A DNA stretch of 64,000 nucleotides. Source: Desulfobacterium sp. (lineage in GTDB: Bacteria; Desulfobacterota; Desulfobacteria; Desulfobacterales; Desulfobacteraceae). Where the stretch lies: assembly GCA_030145245.1 (NCBI GenBank), contig JAQYWC010000017.1, positions 1-64,000 of the forward strand, given 5' to 3'. Below are positions 27,682 through 35,684 of the stretch, piece by piece; positions within the stretch are counted from its first letter, which is position 1, and the number at the start of each line of letters is the position of its first letter. The translations under genes were made by a program, and so were the position numbers. Under the pieces are notes generated by a model. It had not been told where the DNA came from, searched no databases, and saw only the letters and a list, made by a program, of their open reading frames with translations.

Positions 27682-28200
27682 TTATTCCGGATATGATATC
27701 ACGTGGGATGTCCCTGGGACACGGTTTTTTTGCGGCGTTGCAGTGACCGGTGCAAGGGAACATATCGACATTTGATTGGGCTGCAACGCCGGTACCGGAA
27801 AAATTTTGTCGTAACAGGCGTTGAAAAAGACCGTATACACCGGCACCATCAGCACAAAGGAGAGATCCAGTGCAAGGGCCTGGAGCAGGCCGTAGTTCAT
27901 CCAGTACATCACCCCTGGAATGGTGACAAAGAGCAGTCCCAGTTCAAAAAGGCCGGCATGGACGATCCGTAATCGCAATGAACGGGGGTAGAGGGGCTTG
28001 CCCAGCCGCTTCAATCCATGGTCGAAGAGCAGGTTGTAAACATAGTTCCAGCCCATGGCTGCGAGACTGAGCATTACGCTTAAAGCGCCTATGTGGCTTG
28101 CGGGTTGTTTCAGGACCCAGGAAAGAAACGGGATACAGATGGCCAGGAGAAGGCACTCAAAGAGAATGGTGTGGCGTAATCTGTCCTTATGGGTTCGCAT
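27682..28200 (-). CDS. PACE-family (AceI-like) efflux protein
   Basis: 172 aa from ATG 28200, which has AAAGGAG nine bases upstream; an upstream in-frame start at 28242 lies before that site. It carries two copies of the bacterial transmembrane pair domain: LRHTILFECLLLAICIPFLSW ... MGWNYVYNLLFDH and LRIVHAGLFELGLLFVTIP ... FNACYDKIFP, four helices in all. The Glu in each first helix matches the functional glutamate of AceI. PACE proteins export biguanides such as chlorhexidine and, physiologically, short diamines. A LysR-type regulator is divergently encoded, as with aceI-aceR in Acinetobacter. Confidence 0.88.
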   Translation of the reverse strand: MRTHKDRLRHTILFECLLLAICIPFLSWVLKQPASHIGALSVMLSLAAMGWNYVYNLLFDHGLKRLGKPLYPRSLRLRIVHAGLFELGLLFVTIPGVMYWMNYGLLQALALDLSFVLMVPVYTVFFNACYDKIFPVPALQPNQMSICSLAPVTATPQKNRVPGTSHVISYPE

Positions 28201-28239
28201 GGTAAAAGCTCCTTTGTAATGTTGTGTTTTGGTCTGGGC

Positions 28240-28278
28240 CACTGCCCCCCAAAGGAGGCACTCCTTTGGGGGGCAGTG
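28240..28278. repeat. Perfect 18-bp inverted repeat in the PACE/LysR intergenic region
   Basis: Arms CACTGCCCCCCAAAGGAG (28240-28257) and CTCCTTTGGGGGGCAGTG (28261-28278) with a 3-base loop. This is much longer than a usual LysR site (T-N11-A). It lies 40-78 bp upstream of the PACE start. It could form an RNA stem in the leader of that gene, or be a terminator-like element separating the two divergent promoters. Confidence 0.75.
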
Positions 28279-28349
28279 CCATTTGTTTCTTCTTATATTC
28301 TATTATTAAGATGGGATAAAGTTTGGTACTATCCGGAAAGCGGATAGGT

Positions 28350-28367
28350 CGCCGGCAATTGCCGGCG
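28350..28367. promoter_or_regulatory. 18-bp perfect palindrome upstream of the LysR gene
   Basis: CGCCGGCAATTGCCGGCG is an exact palindrome ending 34 bp before the LysR start. A second small inverted repeat, ATCCG-GAAAG-CGGAT, lies at 28331-28345. They may be the operator for the LysR-type regulator and for control of the divergent PACE gene; this is inferred from position. Confidence 0.55.
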
Positions 28368-28401
28368 CTGGTTTGGAAATATGGGGAGAGGAGGTAAATC
28401 C

Positions 28402-29283
28402 ATGGGGATATCCCTGGAATATCTGGACGCGTTTGTGACAGCCGCGGATGCCGGTTCTTTTTCGGCAGCGGCCCGCCGCATGGGCAAGGCCCAGAGCCGT
28501 GTCAGCACGGCCATTGGAAATCTGGAGATCGATTTTGGGGTGACGCTTTTTGACCGGAGGGGCAAATATCCCATACTGACACCGGAAGGGGAGACATTGC
28601 TCCGTGAATCCCGGCAGATCCTAGATCGTTTAAAAGCCCTGACCGATCATGCCAATATCATTGCTGGCGGCGTGGAGCCGCGGTTGAGGGTCGCTTGCGA
28701 TGAGCTGGTGCCCACGACCCTGGTGGCGGATCTCCTTGGGCAGTTCAACCCCCGGTTTCCGGCAACGGAACTGGAACTTCTGACCGGAGTGATGGGGGAT
28801 ATCAGTGATATGGTGGTAAGCGGCCGGGCCGATCTGGGGATCGAGGTGCCTTTGGGGCAGCCGGACGGGCGGTGCGACTGGCGGCACCTGGGCCATCTCG
28901 AGTTTATCATCGTGGCGGCAGCCACCCATCCCCTGGCCCGGCTTGCCCGGGTCTCCCAGGATGATCTTGCGCCCTATCTCCAGCTGGTGCCTGTCAGCCG
29001 GGGCGGTGAACGTGAATCCGAGGCCTTTATCTTTGGCAGCCGGGTCTGGCATGTTGAAAACAGCCAGATCGTGAGGGAGCTTATCGTGGGCGGAGAGGGG
29101 TGGGGGGCACTTGCCGAATACCAGATCCGGGAAGATCTTGAGGCCGGACGTCTGGTCAGACTGCCCGTGGTGTTTGGCAAGAGCATGTTTACCGCGGGTA
29201 TCTATCTGGTCAATGGCAAGGGGGTGCGCCTCGGCCCTGCCGCCACCTGGTTTGCCAATGCCTTTGTCAAAGCCATTGCATGA
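28402..29283 (+). CDS. LysR-family transcriptional regulator, probable regulator of the PACE gene
   Basis: 293 aa. The ATG at 28402 follows AGGAGG by seven bases; an ATG at 28381 would place that site inside the gene. The N-terminal helix-turn-helix is typical: LEYLDAFVTAADAGSFSAAARRMGKAQSRVSTAIGNLEIDFGVTLFDRRG. The effector-binding part (about 90-290) is complete. It is divergent from the PACE efflux gene, 201 bp apart, as AceR is from AceI, so it probably activates that gene in response to a diamine or biguanide-like ligand. Confidence 0.9.
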   Translation: MGISLEYLDAFVTAADAGSFSAAARRMGKAQSRVSTAIGNLEIDFGVTLFDRRGKYPILTPEGETLLRESRQILDRLKALTDHANIIAGGVEPRLRVACDELVPTTLVADLLGQFNPRFPATELELLTGVMGDISDMVVSGRADLGIEVPLGQPDGRCDWRHLGHLEFIIVAAATHPLARLARVSQDDLAPYLQLVPVSRGGERESEAFIFGSRVWHVENSQIVRELIVGGEGWGALAEYQIREDLEAGRLVRLPVVFGKSMFTAGIYLVNGKGVRLGPAATWFANAFVKAIA

Positions 29284-29319
29284 TGGGGGGCTGAACAGAC
29301 CGGGGCAACTCAAGGTTCT

Positions 29320-29937
29320 TTATTTTGCTTTTTTACGGCCGTAAAACTGCTGGGCCTTGTGTTTGTTGCCGCAGGTGGCCATGGAGCACCAGCGGCGGCG
29401 GTTGTTGGGGCTGTTGTCCAGAAAGAGCCAGCCGCAACGGGTTCCCGGACATTGCTTGACCCTTTTTTCCAAGGGCGAGATCAACAGTTCAGCTGCGGAA
29501 TAGGCAACCGGCGCCTCCAGCCAGGAGAGATCATGGTCCTGGTATTCGAAACAGAGCCGGTTCCCGGCTGATTTCATGGCAAGCTCACTGGTCTGGCTGA
29601 GGCGCTGGTTGAACAGGGCAAGGGTTGCAGGTGCAGGCCCTTGTTCGCAAACAAAGAGCTGTCTCAATTGGTGCCGGAATTGACGCAGCCTCTCCATCCT
29701 CGGGTCCGGCTCCTGGGTTCCCGGATCGGCCGGCATCCGGGCTTTATCAAGATGGATCAGGCCCACCCGGCATCCCCAGGCCAACACCTGGGAATAACCG
29801 GTCAACCGGTCATCCACGGGTTTGTTGTCGACCCAGTTGGTCGTGTTGATAAAATCCAGGCTCAGACGGCCTCCCACAAGGGCAATCTCCTTGATCGCCG
29901 GTACTTTGCTGTGTAAAGCGCACATTATAACCACCAT
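29320..29937 (-). CDS. CGNR zinc-finger transcriptional regulator
   Basis: 205 aa (an ATG at 29925 is an equally possible start). The N-terminal ABATE-like domain has VGGRLSLDFINTTNW. The C-terminal CGNR finger is complete: CPGTRCGWLFLDNSPNNRRRWCSMATCGNKHKAQQFYGRKKAK, with four Cys and the CGN motif; here the motif is written across two parts of the chain (CPGTRCGWLFLD, then WCSMATCGNK). Members are DNA-binding regulators. It is divergent from azlCD, and a clear operator-like inverted repeat lies between, so it probably controls that export operon and itself. Confidence 0.9.
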   Translation of the reverse strand: MVVIMCALHSKVPAIKEIALVGGRLSLDFINTTNWVDNKPVDDRLTGYSQVLAWGCRVGLIHLDKARMPADPGTQEPDPRMERLRQFRHQLRQLFVCEQGPAPATLALFNQRLSQTSELAMKSAGNRLCFEYQDHDLSWLEAPVAYSAAELLISPLEKRVKQCPGTRCGWLFLDNSPNNRRRWCSMATCGNKHKAQQFYGRKKAK

Positions 29938-29942
29938 TCAGG

Positions 29943-29990
29943 TTGACAGGGTTTGTATTTGTTATGTATAACCATCATAACGGTTATACA
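29943..29990 (+). promoter_or_regulatory. Promoter and overlapping operator for azlCD / CGNR regulator
   Basis: TTGACA (29943-29948) and TATAAC (29967-29972), 18 bp apart, form a sigma-70-type promoter reading towards azlC. The -10 element lies inside a perfect inverted repeat with arms TGTATAACC (29965-29973) and GGTTATACA (29982-29990). A protein bound there would block the promoter, so repression by the CGNR regulator is likely. Confidence 0.65.
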
Positions 29991-30033
29991 CGATCGTTCG
30001 TACAACTCAACCCTTAACTGAAAGGAGGAATGG

Positions 30034-30738
30034 ATGAACCGTGTTCTTGAACAGGAGGTGACCTGCACCCTGGAGGGCGCTGCCAGGGGCGCAAGGGCGA
30101 TCTGGCCGGTGGCCGTTGCCGTCTTGCCCTTTGGCATCACCTTTGGGGTGTCTGCCGGGGAGGCGGGAATCGATCCCGGGACCTCTCTTTTGATGAGTGC
30201 CCTTGTCTTTGCAGGAGCGGCCCAGTTTGCCGCCCTTGATCTCTGGTCAAGCCAGATTCCGCTGATCTCCCTTGTCCTCACGGTGTTTGCCGTGAACGCC
30301 CGGAACATCATCATGGGGGCATCTCTTTTTCCCTGGATCGGCCGGCTGCCCGGTTACAGGATTGCCATGATCACCCCGGTTTTGAGCGATGCAAACTGGG
30401 CCGTGTCCATGGACGCCTATGGAAACGGGGAACGGGACGTGGGGATTCTGGTGGGCAGCGGCCTGCTGCTCTGGGTTGCCTGGGTGGCCGGCACCGGGCT
30501 GGGGGCCTGTTTCACCGGTTTCGTTATGGCACCGGAACGGTTGGGGCTGGACCTTTTGATGCCGGTCTTTTTCATCACCGTGCTTGTGGGGATGGGGAAA
30601 CAAAAGGGGATCTTCCTTCCGTGGGTGACGGCGGCCATGGTTTCCCTGGCAACCTCCTCCATGGTCGAAGGCAACTGGCACATCATTGCCGGCGCCCTGG
30701 CCGGGGGAATCGCGGGGGTGCTCCATGGTAAACCTTGA
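30034..30738 (+). CDS. azlC: AzlC-family amino-acid exporter, large subunit
   Basis: 234 aa, seven or eight hydrophobic helices. It has the family start (ARGARAIWPVAVAVLPFGITFGVSAGEAGI), the FAGAAQFAALDLW segment and the NARNIIMGASL motif. With AzlD it forms a branched-chain amino-acid (or related) exporter, as YgaZ/YgaH in E. coli. AAAGGAGG lies upstream of the ATG. It overlaps azlD by 14 bp and is preceded by the promoter-operator shared with the CGNR regulator gene. Confidence 0.93.
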   Translation: MNRVLEQEVTCTLEGAARGARAIWPVAVAVLPFGITFGVSAGEAGIDPGTSLLMSALVFAGAAQFAALDLWSSQIPLISLVLTVFAVNARNIIMGASLFPWIGRLPGYRIAMITPVLSDANWAVSMDAYGNGERDVGILVGSGLLLWVAWVAGTGLGACFTGFVMAPERLGLDLLMPVFFITVLVGMGKQKGIFLPWVTAAMVSLATSSMVEGNWHIIAGALAGGIAGVLHGKP

Positions 30739-31030
30739 TGGTTCACCCATGGCTGCGCTTGCAGCCATGACGATCGTCACCTATGGCACCCGGATATCCG
30801 GGGTTTTCATCATGGCCAGGGCGGGCAGGAGCCTTTGGTTGGAGAAATTCTGCCACTCCCTGTCAGGATCGGTCATTGTGGCGCTCCTGGTTCCGGTAGT
30901 CGTGTCCGGGGATTGGATCTTTCGATTGGCCATGGCCATGGCTGCCGCAGTCATGGCGGCGACTGGCAATTCACTTCTTGCCATGGTTACCGGTGCAGCC
31001 GTGGCATCCCTTTTTCGCCTCTGGTGCTGA
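30725..31030 (+). CDS. azlD: AzlD-family exporter, small subunit
   Basis: 101 aa from ATG 30725; an earlier in-frame start at 30686 would overlap azlC further and lacks family pattern. Three to four membrane helices with the AzlD motif AALAAMTIVTYGTRISGVF. It overlaps the end of azlC by 14 bp, so the two subunits are made together. Confidence 0.9.
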   Translation: MVNLDGSPMAALAAMTIVTYGTRISGVFIMARAGRSLWLEKFCHSLSGSVIVALLVPVVVSGDWIFRLAMAMAAAVMAATGNSLLAMVTGAAVASLFRLWC

Positions 31031-31094
31031 GTCCACCGGTCCTCCCTCTCCGGTTGTACTTCTGGTGGTACCGGGAAAATTGCCTGGCCATGGG

Positions 31095-31123
31095 TTGACG
31101 AAAAATATTGCTTGTCATACTGT
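31095..31123 (+). promoter_or_regulatory. Sigma-70-type promoter for the binding-protein gene
   Basis: TTGACG (31095-31100) and TACTGT (31118-31123) with 17-bp spacing, ending 40 bp before the GTG start at 31164. Confidence 0.5.
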
Positions 31124-31163
31124 GAATCATTCTGAAGGTATTCCTTAAAAAAAGGAGGGTCCG

Positions 31164-32084
31164 GTGACGAAGATTTGTCTGATTGCGATCTCCATTGTTG
31201 CAGCACTGGTGCTTGCTTTTCCAGTGACCGACACTCGTGCAAAGGAGAGGATCCAATGGATGATCACCCATTGGCCGCCGGTGATGGAGCTGGACGAGTC
31301 CAGACAGACTATTACGGGCGGCCAGTGGGGCGGCCAGCTCCGGCTGTTGCAGAAACAGCTTTCAAATTACGATCACACCTTAGCCTACATGACCTGGAGC
31401 AGGTTCTGGCATGCGGTTAAAAAAGGGGATCACCTCTGCAACTGCATGGTTCTGAAGAACGAGGAGCGGGAACGAGCGGTGGTCTTTTCCATCCCGGCAA
31501 CCATCATTATTCCAAACCAGATCATCATGAAGCGGAGCAGGGCAGCCCTGCTTGGCAATCCCGAATCCCTATCCCTTGCGGCGCTTTTGAAGGGTGGAAA
31601 ACTCAAGGGGATGTTTATCATGAAACGCTCCTACGGCGTTGATATCGATGGAATTATCTCCCGTTACAAGACGTCCTCAAATACGGAGATAAGTGTTGTG
31701 AATGAGAAGAGCAACATTATGAAGCTGCTCCACAACCGGGGTGATTTCATCATCGAGTACCCGTTCACGGTCAACCACATCATGGATCTCTATTTCCCGG
31801 GGCAAAAGGGGGAGCTTGTTAACATCCCCATCCAGGAGGTCAATCCCTTTTATTACGTCTATTTTGTCTGTCCTAAAACCCCCTGGGGAAGATCGGTGAT
31901 CAAGGATGTCAACAAGGCACTTGGGTTTTTGAGGTCGGATAAGCAGTTTCGGTCCCAGCTTGAAAAGATGTATACCCGGGAGCAGCTGAACACTGTTTGG
32001 AAACTGTATGACACCCATTTGCTTTCGCCCGTCAAGGAATCCAGTGGACCCCAGAAATCTCCTTCCCCAGGACAATTACCTTAA
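31164..32084 (+). CDS. Periplasmic solute-binding protein (TIGR02285-like)
   Basis: 306 aa. The GTG start is supported by AAAGGAGGG a few bases upstream and by the signal peptide that follows (about 1-26, DTRA). The mature part starts with IQWMITHWPPVMEL and continues with TWSRFWHAVKKGDHLCNCMVLKNEERERAVVFS, features I associate with the TIGR02285 group of family-3 binding proteins. No ABC transporter genes adjoin it; the next gene is an NSS symporter with its own promoter, so the connection is uncertain. Confidence 0.75.
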   Translation: MTKICLIAISIVAALVLAFPVTDTRAKERIQWMITHWPPVMELDESRQTITGGQWGGQLRLLQKQLSNYDHTLAYMTWSRFWHAVKKGDHLCNCMVLKNEERERAVVFSIPATIIIPNQIIMKRSRAALLGNPESLSLAALLKGGKLKGMFIMKRSYGVDIDGIISRYKTSSNTEISVVNEKSNIMKLLHNRGDFIIEYPFTVNHIMDLYFPGQKGELVNIPIQEVNPFYYVYFVCPKTPWGRSVIKDVNKALGFLRSDKQFRSQLEKMYTREQLNTVWKLYDTHLLSPVKESSGPQKSPSPGQLP

Positions 32085-32111
32085 ATCGTTAAAAAAAATT
32101 GCATTTATTTT

Positions 32112-32140
32112 TTGACACCCGGTCAGAAATCCGGTATAGC
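32112..32140 (+). promoter_or_regulatory. Near-consensus sigma-70 promoter for the NSS symporter operon
   Basis: TTGACA (32112-32117) and TATAGC (32135-32140) with 17-bp spacing, 39 bp before the ATG of the symporter gene. It separates this operon from the binding-protein gene on its left. Confidence 0.7.
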
Positions 32141-32179
32141 CTTTTGTTTTGTTTATCTTTTTTCTAACAGGAGGTTTAA

Positions 32180-33682
32180 ATGCAACAACGAGAACAATGG
32201 GGAACTCGGGCCGGTTTTGTGCTGGCCGCCATCGGATCTGCCATCGGGCTTGGCAACATCTGGCGTTTTCCCTATGTGGCCTATGAAAACGGAGGCGGTG
32301 CCTTTTTTGTGCCCTACATTTTTGCAATGCTTACCGCTGGTATTCCATTTTTGATCCTTGAGTTTGGCGCAGGTCACAAATACCGGGGCTCGGCGCCCCA
32401 GATCTTTGCAAAACTGTCCAAGCGGTGGGAGTGGGTCGGCTGGTGGCAGGTGCTGGTCTGTTTTGTCATCTCCATCTACTATGTTGCCGTTGTCGGCTGG
32501 TCCATCTCCTATCTCTTTCTTGCCTTTAACCAGGGATGGGGTGCGGATACCGGGGATTTCTTTTTTAAGGAGTTTCTGGCACTTTCGGACGGCCCCCTGA
32601 ATGTGGGCGGTATCCGGTGGCCCATATTTGCCTCTGTTGTTGCGGCCTGGGGTATCTGCTGGTTTGTGCTCTTTAAGGGCGTAAAAAAGGGGATCGAGAC
32701 CGCCAGCAAGATCTTCATGCCCATCTTGTTCGTCATGGTTCTCATCATCACGGCCAGGGCCGTTACCCTGCCCGGTTCCCTCGAGGGACTCAACTGGATG
32801 TTCAAGCCTGATTTCACGGCCCTTCTCAATATCGACGTCTGGGTTGCGGCCTATGGCCAGCTCTTCTACTCCCTGAGCATCGGTTTTGCCATCATGCTCA
32901 CCTATTCGAGTTATCTTCCCAAAGAGTCGGACATCAATAACAACGCTTTTATCACAGCCTTTGCCAACTGCGGGTTCAGCATCATCTCGGGAATCCTGGT
33001 CTTTTCAGTTCTCGGCAACATGGCGTTGAACCAGGGCGTGGGCGTGGACAAGGTTGTCCAATCCGGTGTTGGGCTTGCCTTTGTGACCATTCCCAAGGCC
33101 ATCAATTATCTGCCAAGCCCCGTGTTCTTCGGAACGCTCTTCTTCACGGCCCTGATCTTTGCCGGCCTGAGTTCCCACATCTCCATCTGCGAGACCTGTG
33201 TTTCCTCCCTCATGGGCAAGTTTGACCTGAACCGGAAAAAGGCCGTGAGCATCTATTGTCTCATCGGCCTGTTCACAGGAACAATCTTTGCCACCAACAG
33301 CGGTCTCTATATCCTCGATATTGTTGATCATTTTATCAACAACTTTGGTGTCCTTACCGCAGGTCTTGTGGAGATCATCATGCTGGCATGGTTCTGCAAG
33401 CTCGAAACCTTCCAGAAGCACATCAACCGCACCTCGGATTTTGCCGTGGGCAATTGGTGGGTCTTCTGCCTGAAGTTCGTAACCCCCCTGGTTCTGGGCT
33501 ATATCAGCGTTGCCAAACTTATTGCAGACATCCGTGTGCGCTATGGAGGCTATCCTGCCGATGCGCTCTTCTACTTTGGGTGGTTTGTTGTGGTGATGGT
33601 TGTCGTGATCGGATTTATTCTCCAGACAACCACGTTAAGGGGAAAGGGCGCAGAAAGCAGCTCTGTTGAATCAAACCGCTAA
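32180..33682 (+). CDS. Sodium:neurotransmitter symporter family (NSS) amino-acid transporter
   Basis: 500 aa, twelve membrane helices. The family signature is at the start: GFVLAAIGSAIGLGNIWRFPYVAYENGGGAF (split here: GFVLAAIGSAIGLG and NIWRFPYVAYENGGG), which holds the sodium-binding unwound region of helix 1. Helix 6 shows FYSLSIGFAIMLTYSSYLP. Length and features match bacterial NSS proteins such as LeuT/MetP that import amino acids with Na+. A tiny MetS-type subunit gene follows 16 bp later, which suggests a MetP-like methionine/alanine importer. Confidence 0.92.
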   Translation: MQQREQWGTRAGFVLAAIGSAIGLGNIWRFPYVAYENGGGAFFVPYIFAMLTAGIPFLILEFGAGHKYRGSAPQIFAKLSKRWEWVGWWQVLVCFVISIYYVAVVGWSISYLFLAFNQGWGADTGDFFFKEFLALSDGPLNVGGIRWPIFASVVAAWGICWFVLFKGVKKGIETASKIFMPILFVMVLIITARAVTLPGSLEGLNWMFKPDFTALLNIDVWVAAYGQLFYSLSIGFAIMLTYSSYLPKESDINNNAFITAFANCGFSIISGILVFSVLGNMALNQGVGVDKVVQSGVGLAFVTIPKAINYLPSPVFFGTLFFTALIFAGLSSHISICETCVSSLMGKFDLNRKKAVSIYCLIGLFTGTIFATNSGLYILDIVDHFINNFGVLTAGLVEIIMLAWFCKLETFQKHINRTSDFAVGNWWVFCLKFVTPLVLGYISVAKLIADIRVRYGGYPADALFYFGWFVVVMVVVIGFILQTTTLRGKGAESSSVESNR

Positions 33683-33698
33683 GGAGAGGAGAATAAAC

Positions 33699-33800
33699 AT
33701 GGAAACATCAGCCGTTATCATGATGCTGTTCGGCCTGGGTATCACCTGGGGCGGGGCAGCGGTATGCATATCCATTGCCTTGAAACGAAAGAACCTGTAA
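33699..33800 (+). CDS. MetS-family NSS transporter small subunit
   Basis: 33 aa: METSAVIMMLFGLGITWGG then AAVCISIALKRKNL. A single membrane helix with a basic tail, the pattern of small subunits that accompany MetP-type NSS transporters. AAGGAGAGGAG precedes the ATG, and the gene begins 16 bp after the symporter stop. In Corynebacterium, MetS is needed for MetP function, so this peptide is probably required for transport here too. Confidence 0.85.
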   Translation: METSAVIMMLFGLGITWGGAAVCISIALKRKNL

Positions 33801-33807
33801 TCTCATG

Positions 33808-33834
33808 ACGGGGGAGGCGCAACGCCTCCTCCGT
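33808..33834. terminator. Stem-loop between the NSS operon and the chemoreceptor genes
   Basis: Arms ACGGGGGAGGCG (33808-33819) and CGCCTCCTCCGT (33823-33834), 12 bp with one G-T pair and a CAA loop. It lies just after the MetS stop and just beyond the end of the convergent chemoreceptor gene. There is no strong U-tract on the plus side, so its terminator role is inferred from position. Confidence 0.55.
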
Positions 33835-33845
33835 TATAAAAAACA

Positions 33846-35684
33846 CTAAACAGAGCTGATGGGATAGCGATTTGGACATGCCTCTTCTTCTGCTTCACAA
33901 ACCGATCCTTCCCCCTGATTTTCAATCCTGGCCTTTGAGCCTTCCAGGATAACCATAAGATCACGAATATACCCTTTCATCTGCGCAGACTGTTGATTCA
34001 GCTCTTCCGATGCCAATGCTGATTCTTCTGCATTGGCGGCATTCTGCTGGACAACTTTATCCACCTCGGAAACGGCTTTGTTTATCTGGGCGATGCCGTA
34101 GGACTGGTTTTCGGAAGTTACCGCAATTTCACCCACAATTTCCCCTACTTTTTTTGCACTTTCCGATACCTTGGAAAAGGTATCATTGGCCATGGTCACC
34201 AACTGGGATCCGTCCATGATCTTTGTTACGGTTGTTTCAATGAGGTCTGACGTATTCCTGGCAGCGTCAGCGGCCCGCATGGCCAGATTCCTCACCTCAT
34301 CTGCCACAACCGCAAATCCGGCACCGGCTTCACCCGCGCGGGCAGCCTCCACCGATGCGTTCAAGGCGAGTAAATTTGTCTGAAAGGCAATCTCATCAAT
34401 GGTTCTTACAATCTTTGACGTTTCCTTACTGGCGTTTGAAATTTCATCCATGGATGTGGTCAGTTCACCCATGGCAGCATTGGCCTTTAAAATCACATTG
34501 TTGGTCTCATTCATCAGCACGTCCGCCTGACCTGCATTGTCGGCATTCTGTCGGGTCATGGAGGCGATCTCTTCCAACGAGGCGCCGGTCTCTTCAATGG
34601 ATGAAGCCTGGTCCGTGGCCCCTTCAGCCAGGGACTGGCTGGAAGCAAGCACCACACCGGATGTGAGTGACACCTGATCCGCATCGTTGTTTAACCCTGT
34701 GATGCTCTTGCTTATCACCTTGGAAATCCTTGATATGACGATGAACATGATGCAGAGGATTATAATAATGGTCAAAACGCCCAAGCCTAATACCACCTGC
34801 TTGGTTTTACGCTTCATTTGGTTGGTTATTGTTTTTGCCTTGGTGGAAATATTGCTCGTAGCTTTGCTGTTAATGGTCCTGAGAATAAACAGATCTTTTT
34901 CAATCTGGGAGGCAACGGCTCCAGCCATAATTGCCAGATCCGTTGTTGTTTTTTGTTCAATGCTCTTGTTCAAAGTCTTAAGATCTCGCGTGATTTGTGC
35001 GATTTTATGGTTTGTGGATGCTTTACTGATACAAAGCCGCAGGGTCCCATAATTGCGTCCTTCCACAATTACAGATTTTTCAACCAGAAAAACCGTCCCA
35101 TCCTTTTTTGAGGCATTTAAAATCCTGTTGACTTTTTTTCGTTCTTTCCCTGTTTTTAAATATTCTTTGATTACGGGGTTTTTCTTATTAAAATACCGGG
35201 TTAAAGGTTTGCCGTTCGGTTTTAAAAAGATGGCATAGACAACATTGGCACTGTGGGTCGCGGATTTAACGTAATTGTTCATCTCCAGAAAATTGTTTGT
35301 CACAATGGCTGATGGCGCGACATGAATCAGTAAACTAGACAATGCATTGGCATTCTCTTTTAAGCCGGTTTCCAAGTCTGTCTTTACATCCTTGATGTGG
35401 GATTCAATTTTTTTGCTGATTTCAATGGCCAGAGCGTTTGATAATGCATTTGAACTCTTATTCAGTTTGTCGCTTACCCCGGTTGCAAGTGTTGTAAATT
35501 TTGCATTTGTTTCTGAGTTGTTCTTTTTTATGGATCCATAAACATGATCATTCAGTTGTTTAAGTTGATTGCTCTGAATGTTGGTAATGATGATCAACAA
35601 AATGGTGATACAAAGTGCAAGAGACACTATCGTTGTTATCATCAGTGTTTGTTTCAATCCACCGCTTAAAATTTGGGATCGCAT
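33846..35684 (-). CDS. Methyl-accepting chemotaxis protein (second of tandem pair)
   Basis: 612 aa. Membrane segments at about 10-33 and 300-322 enclose a Cache-like periplasmic sensor ([29 protein letters not shown]). No clear HAMP domain follows. The cytoplasmic part is a full signalling domain with the tip [20 protein letters not shown] and helices for methylation. There is no CheR-binding pentapeptide at the C-terminus. The start overlaps the end of the sister gene by 19 bp. The two proteins share long stretches, almost identical around the tip, so this is a recent tandem duplication. GGAGGG lies upstream. Confidence 0.93.
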   Translation of the reverse strand: MRSQILSGGLKQTLMITTIVSLALCITILLIIITNIQSNQLKQLNDHVYGSIKKNNSETNAKFTTLATGVSDKLNKSSNALSNALAIEISKKIESHIKDVKTDLETGLKENANALSSLLIHVAPSAIVTNNFLEMNNYVKSATHSANVVYAIFLKPNGKPLTRYFNKKNPVIKEYLKTGKERKKVNRILNASKKDGTVFLVEKSVIVEGRNYGTLRLCISKASTNHKIAQITRDLKTLNKSIEQKTTTDLAIMAGAVASQIEKDLFILRTINSKATSNISTKAKTITNQMKRKTKQVVLGLGVLTIIIILCIMFIVISRISKVISKSITGLNNDADQVSLTSGVVLASSQSLAEGATDQASSIEETGASLEEIASMTRQNADNAGQADVLMNETNNVILKANAAMGELTTSMDEISNASKETSKIVRTIDEIAFQTNLLALNASVEAARAGEAGAGFAVVADEVRNLAMRAADAARNTSDLIETTVTKIMDGSQLVTMANDTFSKVSESAKKVGEIVGEIAVTSENQSYGIAQINKAVSEVDKVVQQNAANAEESALASEELNQQSAQMKGYIRDLMVILEGSKARIENQGEGSVCEAEEEACPNRYPISSV

